From positions 336,705,527 to 336,769,526 of the forward strand of contig CM042693.1 in assembly GCA_023614405.1 (NCBI GenBank): 64,000 nt of DNA, read 5' to 3'. This DNA comes from Avena insularis (taxonomy: Eukaryota; Streptophyta; Magnoliopsida; Poales; Poaceae). The translations under genes and the position numbers were made by a program. Shown here piece after piece: positions 1-11,603 of the stretch. The first letter of the stretch is position 1. The number at the start of each line of letters is the position of its first letter. The notes under the pieces were generated by a model. It did no database searches. It was given only the letters and a program-made list of their open reading frames with translations, and was not told where the DNA came from.

Positions 1-476
1 CCGGTCATATAGATACAGCCACTAGGGAAAAAACCCTAAAACCCTAATTTTTTGCTGTCAGACCAACTATACGGCGGGAACAAGTGTTCCGGTCGTATAG
101 TTGCGGCTGACCACTTAAACGCACGATAAGGTACCCAAAACACCAAAACATCAATCATTTTTCTCTCTTCTACCTCCAAACTCTCTCAAAACCTCAAGGG
201 ATCTTCACATGTACTCAATTTCGTTCGATTTCCTCGCACACAAGTGATATATAGTATGTTTCTCCTCCGATCCTCCAATTACTTTTTGCAAATTCATCTC
301 TGATCTATTGTCATTATCAATCTAAGGTGAGACTTATTTTGAACTAGATTCCATGATTCTCTTGCTTAGATTATTATATTGAGGAGATTCTTTAGTGTGC
401 AATAATGATGAATATGCTATGACTATTACTGTTGGATCAAAAAGTTTTATATTATCTTTTTATTTATTTTTAGAAG
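1..476. other. AT-rich leader upstream of the Athila-like ORF
   Basis: No gene seen. The stretch begins with a CCGGTCATATAG motif that recurs imperfectly near position 90 (CCGGTCGTATAG), so it looks like repetitive non-coding DNA. It leads directly into the ATG of the retroelement ORF at 477 and is probably the internal leader of the same element, cut by the window edge. Confidence 0.4.
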
Positions 477-1496
477 ATGAACACGAGGAGCCAAACGCGT
501 GCTCTTGCTGCCGCTAGTTCTTCTCGGGCTGCAGCTCAGAAACGCATGGGGATACGATTTAAGAACGAGTCCCACTGTGATCGTTTCGACATGATCAAAA
601 CCCGAGAAGTCAAGACAACCAAGTGGGCTTACCCCGTCATATTGAACCAACTCAGGATTTCTGATGACTTTAATTTACTTTGCAATAGTGTTGGCCTGCA
701 AAACTTTGTATTTCATGATGCACCTACCTATCGCAGGTTAACCATTAAATTTTTAAGTTCTTTAAAAAGCTTCGTTAAAATATGGCATGGGGAGGATAGA
801 ATTTATTTCCGACTCATGAATAACAATTATTTATTATCACTTGATGAATGGTGCAATTGTTTTGGTTTACCCAACAATGATCCTAATGCTCTACGTGCAT
901 CTTTTACTGACATAGAACCTTCCCCTGAACTCTGCTATAATAGAATGAGCTTTACTTCTAGAGTCAGCAAAGGAAAAAATATTCAATATTCTGCTATTCG
1001 CTATTTTATCTATGTTATTGCTAACACCTTGCAGGCGCGTAATGAGTTTGCAAGACTCAATGAGGAGGACATCTTAGTCCTCGCAAAATCTGTTTTCAAC
1101 TACGACAACTTGTCACTCCACTTGGGCGCAATTCTTGTGCGCTACTTGGAGTACCAATCCTTCCAAAGCTAATGATCAATCACATGTGAAGGCGTCATCA
1201 CCGTGCTTGCCAATGATCTAGGCATCGACCTAGGTGAGTTGCAACTGGTGCTAGGTGAGCGATGTGTTGGTTTCTCTACTTTGAGGGCTTGTGGAATACT
1301 CACTAAAAGAGGTGGTGTTTATTATCTGCATATTGCTGGAGTTGGACGTCTCTACCCCGCTCTTATGCCTAATGGTCTTTTCTCTATCGAGGAAGGACGA
1401 GTGCTTTATGACTTACAGGTAGAGCAACACCAACCCTAGGAGGAGATTCCAGAAGAGGATGAAGACTAAGAGGAGGAGGATGAAGACCAACACTAA
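477..1496 (+). pseudogene. Athila-lineage retroelement ORF (Athila ORF1-like), broken by stops
   Basis: The ATG at 477 opens a 231-codon frame whose text (FDMIKTREVKTTKWAYP, then a run of short hydrophobic and aromatic blocks) resembles the extra ORF of Athila-type Gypsy elements (Arabidopsis retrotransposon Orf1 domain family). It stops at a tandem TAA-TGA (1170-1175). The same frame then stays open to a TAG at 1437, and again through an acidic Glu/Asp-rich tail to a TAA at 1494. All pieces lie in one frame, so the original protein was about 340 residues and point mutations inactivated it. No RT or integrase lies next to it, so the rest of the element is missing or left of the window. The family assignment is from memory of the motif and is moderate. 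Confidence 0.55.
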
Positions 1497-2482
1497 TGGT
1501 ACTGGCGGACGGTATGGGCAGGCCCTGCCCGTACCGCATGTCATTACTAGCACTGGATGCCTCTCCTTGCTTGGTATTTTCCCAGGTGCGAAAGCAATTC
1601 CACAAAATGACTTTTATCACTTAAAATTATCATGTTATAGTATAATATGACAACTTTAATTAATATTTTCATAATAAACTTAGTGATTTGAGATCCTGTT
1701 GAAATAAAGGCAAAAGGTGCGCGCGAACACAATGAAATACAAGGATTCCTACTCTATTTATGCAAAAACAATAGCTAAAATACTTAAATTTTGGAATCAT
1801 TAGTGTCCATGATATATTAATTTATGATATTGTGTTTGATCTCTCTCTTTATATGGTATGTGTAGTCGGCCACATATCATTTGCCTTCGGGACTAAAGAG
1901 AGGGTGAAATCCTTAGGATGTGTTTAGGAGTATGCCTAGTGTTATTCGTGACTACAAGCATTGGCTTATAACCTACATGGTCAAAGGAGAAATAAAGAGA
2001 GATTCACTAAGATAATTATGATATCCATGGGGAGACCCTTAATTGTGATGGTCTAAATGGGTGACTGATCTCAGACATTGCGGTGGTTATTTAGAGATGA
2101 CCTCATTCCTTGACTCAAGAAAGTGACTGTCTACGAGCCTTGCGGTGAACATCTTATTATGGAACTCTCTCCACACATGGCATGACATAAGAATTATGTT
2201 ATTCTAATTATGATTAATTACAATATGCTAGTGGTGTATCCTATATTCCCGAGAACGCTTTAGCCTTATTGAGTTCAACCACCATTCCAAACGCTTTCGC
2301 TACTTGCTTTATTTTACTTGTTTTATTTACTTTTCCGTATTTAGTTAAAAACCTTTTAAACACCCTTTACTTGAAATCAAATGCCGCTTACAAGTATTCT
2401 TTGGTAGACAATGACGAGGGGCATAAAGACTTTAACCAAATAGCTCTCTATGGGTTCGATACTCTTATTCCGAAACTAGCTA
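1497..2482. other. Unassigned repeat-like DNA
   Basis: No convincing coding region. Short ORFs here have no recognisable domain. The stretch at 2240-2480 resembles the 3' part of a Triticeae LTR in texture (GGGTTCGATACTCTTATTCCG), but no partner LTR, TG/CA boundary or target duplication was found, so it is left unclassified. Confidence 0.3.
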
Positions 2483-2585
2483 CTCCCTCCGATCCATATT
2501 ACTTATCACTAAAATAGGTGTATCTAGACATGTTTTAGTGCTAGATACACCCATTCCAACGACAAGTAATATGAATCGGAGGAAA
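2483..2585. mobile_element. Stowaway-type MITE (Tc1/mariner), 103 bp
   Basis: Begins CTCCCTCCGATCC and ends in the inverse (GAATCGGAGGAAA), with TA dinucleotides on both sides (2481-2482 and 2586-2587). The two halves fold on each other, as expected for this family. The right terminus has drifted from the usual GGAGGGAG. Confidence 0.85.
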
Positions 2586-2779
2586 TACAATTGATCTGTG
2601 CACTCGCAGTCATCAAGGGTCATCAATGGAGCCTATCTACGAGAGATGACGTAAGAAAATAGTTGTCGATAAGTGGAGAGCGAGTTTACCTATTTCTTCT
2701 TCGGAGGAAGGGAGAGAGCGAAAGATGAATTCGACCATTTCTCATAATATAGGAAGTACATAGAGCAAGAATGACATAT

Positions 2780-3261
2780 AGGGCTGGAATTCGAGTCCTC
2801 GTTAAATCTCGTTTAACTAATGAGCAAGCTTTGACTCGGCTCATTTATAAAACGAGCTCATATTTGAAACACGACTCGATAAACTCATGAATAGCTTGTT
2901 TAGCTCATTATAAGTTGCGAACATGATCACATATGATAAAAACTAGTAATTGTCCTATTATTTCAGAACTAGATTAATGATAATACTTCCATAATAACAC
3001 AAGGTCAACGAATAATATAGTAACTCTACACCATTACATGTTCAAGAAACATTCTAGTATGACACTCATCTATGGAACATTTCAAACTCTGTATTTGAAC
3101 GAGTTTAACGAGCTAAACAAGTAGCTCGCGTGTAGCTCATTTGGCTTGGGTGAATAAACGATCTCAAATCTAAAACTCGGATCGACTCGGCAGCCATTGA
3201 ATTTGAGCTGATTTACGAGTTACTCATTTAGCTCGCATGTTACGAGCTATAATTCCAGCTT
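2780..3261. mobile_element. hAT-like MITE with AGGGCTGGAATT / AATTCCAGCTT ends
   Basis: The left end AGGGCTGGAATTCGAG and right end TAATTCCAGCTT are imperfect inverted repeats. The interior is full of inverted GAGCT/AGCTC words (ACGAGCTC, TAGCTCATT, GAGCTAAAC), a texture common in plant hAT-derived MITEs. A clean 8-bp target duplication could not be matched, so the exact ends and the superfamily are tentative. Confidence 0.5.
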
Positions 3262-3399
3262 CACTGATACGGTGTGTGTTCAAGGTCAACGAACCAAGGA
3301 TACATTTAGACTATGATCAAACAAGTACTCTACCATGACCAAAACATTGGTCCTTTTCATACATGAAATGCCCTTTGCCAAACTTAATTCATTTTTCTA

Positions 3400-3520
3400 C
3401 TCCTTTCGATCCATATTAATGGCCTCAACTTTATGTAGATTCATATAAATTTAATTAAATATTAAAATTAGATATATTTATATTTATATAAAATTAAGAT
3501 CATTAATATAGATCGGAAGT
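3400..3520. mobile_element. Degenerate Stowaway-type MITE
   Basis: Starts CTCCTTTCGATCCATATTAATGG after a TA and ends ATTAATATAGATCGGAAGT before TA-rich DNA. The terminal inverted repeat is clear but mutated, suggesting an old copy. It lies about 400 bp upstream of the NFS1 start codon. Confidence 0.6.
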
Positions 3521-3924
3521 AACAAAGTTCGATCAGTTCATTTTTTTAAAACAAAATTCGACAAGTTCGACCAGTACATCCAGCATTCCAGCTACCCAAG
3601 ATTTACACAAGGCAACGTTGGGCACCCACGAACCAAGCACGCCTCTGACCCCGAGCCCACGCGGACACAGCTCCACCGTAACCAAAACCTGGGCCGAACC
3701 GGCGCGTGGCTACGTGACAGCGATGGGCTCTCAGAGATGCGCTTCGTTGCGTACCCAACTTCCCTAGCCTCCTCCACCGGCCACCGCCTCGCCCGGTTCC
3801 TATCCACCCCAAGGCCCCAACAAGCCCTGTCCTTCTCGTCTCCGCAGAACCATTCCCCAAATCGCCCCTCCGCCGAAACGGGAGCATCCCAGCGGCGCCT
3901 CCTGAACCCTACCTCTCCCTATCC

Positions 3925-5304
3925 ATGGCCCTCTCCCGCCGCCTCCTCCCCCTCTTCCTTCGTCGCGGCGGCCACCTCCCCCCGTCCCCTTCCCTCGCCC
4001 GCGCCCTCTCCACGGCCGCCCTGCCGGTCGACGCCCCCGCCGCTGCCGCCGAGGAGGACGACGACGCCATCACCATCAAGGGCGTGCGCATCTCGGGCCG
4101 GCCGCTCTACATGGATATGCAGGCGACCACGCCCGTGGACCCGCGGGTGCTCGACGCCATGCTCCCCTTCTACCTCTCCCAGTACGGCAACCCGCACTCC
4201 CGCACCCACCTCTACGGCTGGGAGTCCGACGCCGCCGTCGAGGAGGCCCGCGCGCGCGTCGCCAGGCTCGTCGGCGCCGACCCCAGGGAGATCTTCTTCA
4301 CCTCGGGCGCCACCGAGTGCAACAACATCGCCGTCAAGGGCGTCATGCACTTCTACCGCGACCGACGCCGCCACGTCATCACCACCCAGACCGAGCACAA
4401 GTGCGTCCTCGACTCCTGCAGGTACCTCCAGCAGGAAGGCTTCGACGTCACCTACCTCCCCGTCCGCCCCGACGGCCTCGTCGACGTCGAGCAGCTCGCA
4501 GACGCCATCCGCCCTGACACCGGTCTCGTCTCCGTCATGGCCGTGAACAACGAGATCGGCGTCGTCCAGCCGCTCGAGGAGATTGGCCGCATCTGCCGCG
4601 AGAAGGGCGTGCACTTCCACACAGACGCGGCCCAGGCGCTAGGGAAGATCCCAATTGATGTCAACCAGATGGGGATTGGGCTCATGTCGCTGTCAGCGCA
4701 CAAGATTTACGGACCCAAGGGCGTGGGCGCGCTCTACCTGCGCCGCCGCCCTCGCATTCGCGTGGAGCCACAGATGAGTGGAGGTGGCCAGGAACGCGGC
4801 ATCCGCAGTGGGACGGTACCAACGCCGCTCGTTGTTGGATTTGGTGCTGCCTGCGACATTGCGGCCAAAGAGATGGACTACGACGAGAGGCGAGTTTCCG
4901 CTCTGCAGCAGCGTCTGCTCGACGGCATCCGTGCCAAGGTCGATGATGTTGTCATCAATGGTAGCATGGAGCACCGGTACTCGGGCAACCTGAACCTGTC
5001 ATTTGCATATGTCGAGGGGGAGAGCTTGCTGATGGGGCTCAAGGAAGTGGCCGTGTCGAGTGGCAGTGCATGCACCAGTGCTAGCCTGGAGCCTTCCTAT
5101 GTGCTTCGGGCGCTTGGTGTGGACGAGGACATGGCACACACCTCAATTCGCTTTGGCATAGGCCGCTTCACCACCGAGGCAGAGGTGGACAGAGCAACTG
5201 AGCTCACTGTGCATCAGGTGCTTAAGCTCCGTGAGATGAGTCCACTCTATGAGATGGCTAAGGCAGGCATCGACATCAAGAGCATCCAATGGTCACAGCA
5301 CTGA
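3925..5304 (+). CDS. NFS1: Mitochondrial cysteine desulfurase NFS1 (IscS class)
   Basis: PLP enzyme that removes sulfur from cysteine as an enzyme-bound persulfide for iron-sulfur cluster assembly on ISCU, with ISD11 and frataxin. The 459-residue intronless ORF starts at an ATG in TATCCATGG. Residues 1-35 are rich in Arg, Ser and Leu without acidic residues, as in a mitochondrial presequence. The class V aminotransferase fold runs from about residue 60, with ATTP near 67, H158, D234 and Q237 for PLP binding, and K260 in [10 protein letters not shown] as the Schiff-base lysine. C383 lies in the mobile loop [21 protein letters not shown]. The C-terminus SIQWSQH is the conserved eukaryotic NFS1 end. 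Length matches plant NFS1. The first half is extremely GC-rich, as in many grass genes. A partial copy of its 3' end lies at 31279-31576. Confidence 0.97.
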   Translation: MALSRRLLPLFLRRGGHLPPSPSLARALSTAALPVDAPAAAAEEDDDAITIKGVRISGRPLYMDMQATTPVDPRVLDAMLPFYLSQYGNPHSRTHLYGWESDAAVEEARARVARLVGADPREIFFTSGATECNNIAVKGVMHFYRDRRRHVITTQTEHKCVLDSCRYLQQEGFDVTYLPVRPDGLVDVEQLADAIRPDTGLVSVMAVNNEIGVVQPLEEIGRICREKGVHFHTDAAQALGKIPIDVNQMGIGLMSLSAHKIYGPKGVGALYLRRRPRIRVEPQMSGGGQERGIRSGTVPTPLVVGFGAACDIAAKEMDYDERRVSALQQRLLDGIRAKVDDVVINGSMEHRYSGNLNLSFAYVEGESLLMGLKEVAVSSGSACTSASLEPSYVLRALGVDEDMAHTSIRFGIGRFTTEAEVDRATELTVHQVLKLREMSPLYEMAKAGIDIKSIQWSQH

Positions 5305-5951
5305 GACTGTTGTCGCAATGGTTACACGCTGGACTGCTTTTGATGTGCACGGAAGGACAAGGTATATGGCTTCTAGCCATTATGTGTTATATCCTGTTTT
5401 CTTTCATAAGGGAGATGTAATGTAACCGAGGTTGCCAGTCACCTGCTAGTGTAAGTGCGTAACCTTGTAAACTATTTGAATCTTGTAGATCACCCATGGC
5501 AAAGTTTTGAGCATAAAACGGTGTGTGCGATGTTCTCTCAATAATAAATTAGGAAGCATTTGTTTTGACAGTTCCGGTTTCTATGATGAAGTGACTGCAG
5601 ATTGCTTTGGATATCTGACTAATAGAACATAATATTCCTTGATGCTTCAAATAAAAAGTTAAGTGCAGCAGAAGAAGAAATTGTTGGTGGTAGATTACCG
5701 TATTATTTCTGTGGCGAGATTTTGCAAATTTATGTGCTGAACTGCTGATAGAGAAATAGACAATAAGATGCTTTGCTTTAAGGATCTCCAAAGGAAATAG
5801 CTTTCAAGCTGAACTTCTAAAATCGTTATGATACTTTCTTGATGTCTTGTTTGTTTGCTTGGCAACAGATCATCGTGATTTGTGAAATTGGAGGGTTTGC
5901 TTATTTTGAAACCTGATCTTGTACACCGTAGACAAAACTGACCTTATAATA
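5305..5951. other. NFS1 3' UTR and downstream DNA (duplicated at 35.2 kb)
   Basis: Holds the probable 3' UTR of NFS1, with an AATAATAAA motif near 5540. The text around 5440-5570 (TTGAATCTTGTA, CACCCATGGCAAAGTTTTGAG) recurs closely at about 35263-35380. This shows that the flank of NFS1 was copied together with the neighbouring MATH/BTB gene. Confidence 0.7.
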
Positions 5952-6033
5952 CTCCCTCCGATCCAAATTAATGGCCTCTGATTTGTCTCCGGATCTAGAC
6001 AAATCTAAGTCCATTAATTTGGATTGGAGGGAG
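5952..6033. mobile_element. Stowaway-type MITE, 82 bp
   Basis: CTCCCTCCGATCCAAATTAATGG at the left and its inverse (CCATTAATTTGGATTGGAGGGAG) at the right, with TA target duplications at 5950-5951 and 6034-6035. The hairpin is nearly perfect over its whole length, so the copy is well preserved. Confidence 0.92.
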
Positions 6034-8881
6034 TATGACATTATCGGCTTGTAGCTCAATCGAATTCCGCCAAGTCCACAATTTCACATGTTCTCCTCTG
6101 TTCTGTAGGTTGTCTTTGTTTCTTTCTCAACGCCCACCTTTTGTTTCAATCCTGTTCTATAGGAATCTCAGTCTTATATTCTATGTTCCTCTCCTTGTCT
6201 TTTTTTGTTTCTGCTCATATACTTTTGGTACTTCAATCAGAGAATCTTAATTTTAATAACAATAGTAGCATGGCTTGCACTCATTAACCATGGGAGTTCA
6301 TATGTACCAGATCCTGTAGTTATATGTTGTTCCTTCATCCCTTGGGTTTTTATGTTGGTAAATTTGAATCAAGTTCTTGCTGATGTCATTCATGAATTCT
6401 TTGGTGCAAATGTGCAATCAGTATCCTTCTCCCATTTTGTATCATTTCCTTGGCTATATTTCGCTGCTATTTAATTCTTGAAATTCTAGGTTAGCAAAGT
6501 ACTTAATTCTCATATATTGTAACTTCTCGAATAATGAGCTATACCAAAATGACATGTTGAGAACATAATCTCGCCCTAGCAGTTGGTCTTTTCAGTCCCA
6601 GAGGTGGTGCTAGACCAATGATCATGTGATTTCAATCCCTTTACACTCATAAATATATGAATTTCTGGATAAGTACAAAAAATTTCAAGCCTGTTTTTAC
6701 ACAAAACTGTGATGTCAGTTGACATCACTGCCTTCTGTGCTGTAGGTATTCCTGTGCTGTAGGTATTCCGGTAATACTAAGATCATTTCCCAGTAGTCCT
6801 GAAAGAGGATCTCAGAAATGGAACCCAGATTGATGATTTCTACTTTGTAGTACTGGGAAGAACTGAAGGTACCATTATGCTCTGTGATGCAGTATAATTG
6901 TCTAATTCGGTGCACGATTGAATTATTCAGGCATGTTTGGTACTGTTGAAGATACTTGTACGCATTCTGACCATGCGAAAAGGCATGTTTGGCAAATTGG
7001 AGCGCTTTGTCTTGTTGATGGTTCAAAGAGCCGAAGATAGGTAGACTTGTTCTCTACCTGGAATATGTTAGAACAACACAAAATAAGGAAACTTAATACT
7101 GTATCTGTTGTGATGCGCAATTTTAATAAGTTGCAGTGATGTGTATGTATTAGTGTTGCAGATAGTTTTTGTTTTTGTTTCTGTTTCTGTGAGAAATTCT
7201 CCTTTTGTTTCTGATGATGGTGAGAAGTTATATCTCAGTTTGTTGTGAAACAGATGTATTATTGGAGATGATAATGATTGGTAGTCCCAGTTTGATGTGT
7301 GAGTACCTACCTAGTGGAGCAATGTTCAACTTGCATCCGTGGGTACCTTTGCGCGACATATCATTTTATCCATCTCACAAATTGCTTACGACTATGATAT
7401 GTGCGTCGAAACGACTGCTTCGCCCGCATCAATAGTGAAGTGGTGTGGTGTCTATACATAGTTGGAAGTAGGGTTGCAAGCGGGGCGGGCTTGTGGACTT
7501 ACGTGGGCCCCGCACCTGCAACCTAGTTGGAAGCCACAAACGAAGGAATTTTCGAAAGCCTAGCCACAGTGCAGTTCTACAGCAATTTCTCCACCCCTAA
7601 TGAGTTTCACTCTCTGTGCATGCGACATATACCGTTCTATAGGAACTCTTAGCATGAGAATATATCTCCGTTCTATTAGGAACTCTCATCATGAACTTTG
7701 CTGTCAAAAAGTACATCTCCGTTCTATTAGGAACTCTTGGCATTGCTGTCAAAAAATATAACTGAACAAACATTCAGCACGAGTAATTTAAGGAAATGCC
7801 TTTGTAAACACAAATATGTGAGACTCATCTCAAGGGTTGATTGCATCAGCGTACACATATTTCTATTCTGATGAGCTCCCTCTCACCGTTCATTCCACGG
7901 TTTCCCTGACCATAGTCCATAGAAGACCGTTTCACTCATCTCCACCACTTAAGCCACTATACATACGAGGCAGCCACCTCGTCAGGGCTGTGCTGCCGAC
8001 CCGCCGTCCATGTCCAGCGTTGCTGCAATGCTGCCCTGTGAACCACTCCACTCTGTATGGCGCCGATGGTAACCAAATCGAAGCTAAGTTCTGGAACTTG
8101 TCTTGTAAAAGTAAGAAGATGCAGAACCTGTCCTATAAAAGAAAGAAGAGATGTGGAATTTGGAAATTAAGATGAGATTACACGGACACAATAAATGTGC
8201 CACATGGCTGACACATCACGCCACCAGTGTCCGCATTCCATGTCACCTAATCAGATCTAATTGTGAATGTAAGTCAGGTGACCGTGACGCAGTTTATGAA
8301 TTGTTACTGTCATTTCTTCAAACAATGATATCCATGTACGGGACGGGAGAAAGTAGAACATCAGAGCGAGGAAGAAGTTTATACAAACCGGTGTTGTCAC
8401 CCCAGGCACCCCATAGCTTGATGCTAGTTGCCATTGCTCAAAAGAAAGCAGCAAAACTGACCTTTCCTGACAATTTTGATTCCACTACTGTACCCGAGCT
8501 ATTGCTTAGCACAGCAAACTATTCCAGCCTGTACCGGTTAATACTGGCAATCCATGTCTGTACCCTCATACAGAACATATATGAGACAATTTTCCTTCAA
8601 CTCGCTACCATTGCTCATGAGAAATACACAAGATGACCAGGCAGAGAGTGACTAGTTAAAAGGTTAGGCATGAACAGGCACATAACTAAGAAAATACAGG
8701 TCATCACTAGTGTTGTCATGTCTTCTCCAGAACTCTGACAAGAACTTGAACCGGTAATAGCTACACGAGGGACAGACATACATTATATACATATATTAAT
8801 GCAACTACTAAAGAAGAGGATGATCAACGATGAACATGCCATGGCAAAAGGATTCAAATTCACCGTCCCATCACATCATGC
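6034..8881. other. Intergenic DNA between NFS1 and MATH/BTB gene A
   Basis: No ORF with a recognisable domain. Blocks at about 6660-7440 and 8080-8880 recur at 35810-36480 and 36650-37300 in the second copy of this segment. They share TGTGATGTC, GCTGTAGGTATTCC and the 3' flank of the BTB gene (AAAGGTTAG...AACAGGCACATAAC). It holds the converging 3' ends of NFS1 (+) and gene A (-). Confidence 0.6.
7632..7761. repeat. Short tandem repeat, three degenerate units
   Basis: The phrase CCGTTCTAT(T)AGGAACTCT begins at 7632, 7668 and 7719, followed in units 2 and 3 by TTGCTGTCAAAAA. The units are about 36, 51 and 43 bases, so internal indels have occurred. No function is suggested. Confidence 0.7.
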
Positions 8882-10579
8882 CTAACATACTCGGCTTTTC
8901 TTGAGAGCACCAGGATTCATGGTAGTCGATTCTTCATATACCATCTTGAACCTATTCTGCATTTCAACCAAGAGAGACGGAAAGCTCTGCATCAAACGGA
9001 GGTACTCAGTAGATGTCGCAACCATCATGAATTTTTCACCATTGGCAAGGAAATCAAGGCACTTGGTTTTAAGTTTGAGGCAGGCATGGTCCTCCGCCAG
9101 CTCCAACATTGATACCACGTTGTCAATCATGATATCGCTGCCACATAGCCTGTCCTCACAAATCTTCTTTAGCTCCTTTACCCCGTACCTATCAGCAGCA
9201 ACAAGCAGATGCCTGTAGTGAGCCATGGTGGAAGAAACATCATTACTGTCGATATTGGACAGTGAACGGTGATACATATAATGGAGCATAGATCTGACAG
9301 TAGAAGCCTCCATGTCTTGGATTGTGATAGACGTCGTCTTGCTTCCAGCCATCGGGCCATAGAGCTCTGTTCTAAAGACAGGCGACCGGGCCGCGAGCAC
9401 CACGCGATGTGCGCTGAAGCTCTCCCCACCAACATCGAGCAAAACATCCGTGAGATCTTGTTTACTTGACATCATGGCCAGATCATGACCCAAATCCAGG
9501 ATCTGCTGCACTCCGGCTGAAGCTGGAGGTTCCATGGCGGTCGATTCACCATGCGGCATCTTGAGCCTGTGCCGCGCTTCAACCAAAAGAGTGGGAAACG
9601 TCTGCATCGCTTGGAGGTACTCAGCAGATGTCCCAACAATCTTGAAATTGTCACCATCGGCGAGGAAATCAAAGCACCTAGCCTTGAGTCTGGCGCAGAC
9701 ATGGTCCTCCGCTAGCTCCAACAATGAAACCACGCTGTCTACTGTGATACCGTTGGCACATAGCCTGTCCTCACAATTCTTCTTCAGTCTGTCGAACCCG
9801 TACCTATCAGCAGCAACAAGCAGATGCTGGCATTCTGCCAGAGTGGAGGCACCATCTCCTTTGCCAGCATCGGGCAATGAACCATGATACATGTAATGGA
9901 GCATAGATCTGAAGGTGGAGGCCTCCATGTCTTGGATGGTGATTGACGTCATCTTGCTTTCAGCCATCGGACCATAGAGCTCTGCTCTAAAGACGGGTGA
10001 CTGGGCAGCCAGCACAAGACGATGCGCGCTGAAGCTCTCCCCAGCGACATCAAAGGAAACATCTGTGAGAGCTTGTTTACCCAACATCATGGCCAGATCA
10101 AGACCCAAATCCAGGATTGCTGGAGTTGTCCAGTCAATGTCCACGGAGCAGAGCACCACGAAGTAGCTGTCCACCAGGCAGCTAGCCTCGACATCGTCCC
10201 TCCGTGCTTGCAGCATATAACAGTTGTCCATACACCGAGTGGTGAAAGAGGCGTTTACTGGTACTGGTAGGATCCTTCTCCCCATGGAAGGCAGAGGCGA
10301 GCCTGTCTTGTCGAGCAAAACCATGTGGGTAGACACCTTGGAAGCGAGCTTACAGGGCACATCGAGGGCGACCGCGATGTTGGAGGTGGAGCTTAGGTAA
10401 GTCGCTCAGCAACAGCATCCGGCAAGGCGGGTCCACTGGCGTTTGTATGGATGCTGATGGGTAGGAGGGAGCGACGAGAGCTTTACCCGGAAATGGAAGG
10501 TGCGGCCGTCTCCTGTAGGGATGATTTCGCAACCATATGAGACCGTCTCCCGTAGGTACGGCGGTCTCCTGGTGGCCAT
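8882..10579 (-). pseudogene. MATH/BTB gene A with two BTB-BACK modules and an in-frame TGA
   Basis: Family role: MATH-BTB (BPM-type) proteins bind substrates by MATH and CUL3 by BTB. The ATG at 10579 matches the starts of paralogues B and C. Residues 1-57 are the degenerate MATH start (GCEIIPTGDGRTFHFRV), ending at a TGA (10406-10408, codon 58) after AGCCC. The frame then stays open for 507 codons to TAG at 8882. Module 1 (LTDVSFDVAGESFSAHRLVL, then HYMYHGSL, then LELAEDH) is followed by module 2 (LTDVLLDVGGESFSAHR...). The DLG.DLAMM block opening each module recurs exactly 205 codons apart. The C-terminus is KKSRVC. It converges on NFS1. The TGA suggests a pseudogene, although initiation further down could still make a double-BTB protein lacking part of MATH. 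No intron is evident. Confidence 0.8.
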
Positions 10580-11022
10580 GTTGAAGATGAAGCCTCGATG
10601 CTCTGGCCTCGCTCGATTCGGCTGGGGAACCGGCGGCAATAGACAATCAGCTCCCCCTCGTTTGTGGAGAAGAGCTTCGCAGGCTGCGGCACTCCGGGAT
10701 TGTGGCGGAAGAGGGGGTGGCAGCTACGGTGGCGGTGGCCGGGACGGTGGCGGAAGAGGAGTGCGGTGAGGACTGAGGAGAGTGGACTGCGGCTAGGGCT
10801 TGGGGGTCGGGACTCCGGACTCGGGAGTGGTACTCCTGTGGCCTTTGACTGCTTGCTGAGTATCGGGCCGGAAATTGGAAATGGACCGGGTGACTAGCCA
10901 ATGATTACAGTGAAACGTGACAAGCATATGTCTGAATTTTTTTTCCCTAAAAAAAGAATATGTCTGAATTTTTCATGTGGATTAACTCTAGAAAAAACAT
11001 GGCCTTAAAATGAATTGTAATA
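10580..11022. other. 5' flank of gene A, GC-rich
   Basis: Upstream of gene A on the minus strand. GC-rich GGTGGC repeats and the block GACTGAGGAGAG...GCGGCTAGGGCTTGG are shared with the 5' flanks of paralogues B (about 41900-42060) and C (about 45180-45330). This is probably the conserved leader and promoter region of the family. No clear TATA box was chosen. Confidence 0.55.
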
Positions 11023-11145
11023 CTCCCTCCGACTCATATTACTTGACTTGAATTTGTTCAAATTTGATGAACCTATATACTAAATAGTGTCTAGATTTAT
11101 CTAAATCTAGATAAATTTGAGTCAACTAATATGGGTCCGAGCGAG
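11023..11145. mobile_element. Stowaway-type MITE, 123 bp
   Basis: CTCCCTCCGACTCATATTA at the left and TAATATGGGTCCGAGCGAG at the right, flanked by TA at 11021-11022 and 11146-11147. It is the same subfamily as the copy at 42108-42231 but lies in the opposite orientation. Confidence 0.88.
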
Positions 11146-11147
11146 TA

Positions 11148-11603
11148 CAAAATTTGGTTGTCCTCATATTGTCCAGTTGACTCACTCTACTTCGTATTGT
11201 CAGGACTTGCTAACTTTGAGCCCGTACTGTGGCTTAAGTTTAGTCCTAAGAGAAACTCTAACAGATTCCATAAAAACATAGAAACCATAAAACAATTTTT
11301 TTTACGGTTCCTTGGACGAAAACCGGTCTGAGCAGACACCGTACTTTTTGAAAAACCATAAAAAATGCGGTGCCTCATGGAGCGGTACTTCCCTAGTTTT
11401 CGCTAGCGAATTGAGACCTACCGTATTTCGTCTGAGTGTTGCGCGTGAGGGACATTTCAGCTCATGCCTTCTTCCACGCCACTGCCACCACCGATCTACT
11501 CGCTCCGATGTCGCCTGCGTCGCATCAGCGCCCTAGCGCCGCCATGGACTCCGCGGAGCACCGACTAGTGGATGTACAGGTAGGGGAGTCCAAATCGACC
11601 CAC
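11148..11603. other. Unassigned DNA with a possible first exon near 11553
   Basis: Mostly featureless. Near the right end the text GCCGCCATGGACTCC leads into an ATG at about 11553 and 12 codons ending CAG|GTAGGGG, a plausible exon-donor junction. It could be the start of the broken host gene at 13417-15258, now separated from it by an inserted LTR. Weak evidence. Confidence 0.25.

Noticed and set aside
3603..4620. Long ORFs overlapping NFS1 on the minus strand and in another plus frame (up to 269 codons)
   Set aside because: They are shadows of a very GC-rich coding region: low-complexity Pro/Arg/Ser or Val/Glu/Asp text with no domain, opposite a clearly conserved NFS1 frame.
7632..7761. Short repeats as a CRISPR-like array
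   Set aside because: Three degenerate units with unequal spacing in a plant genome; spacers are not unique and there are no associated genes.
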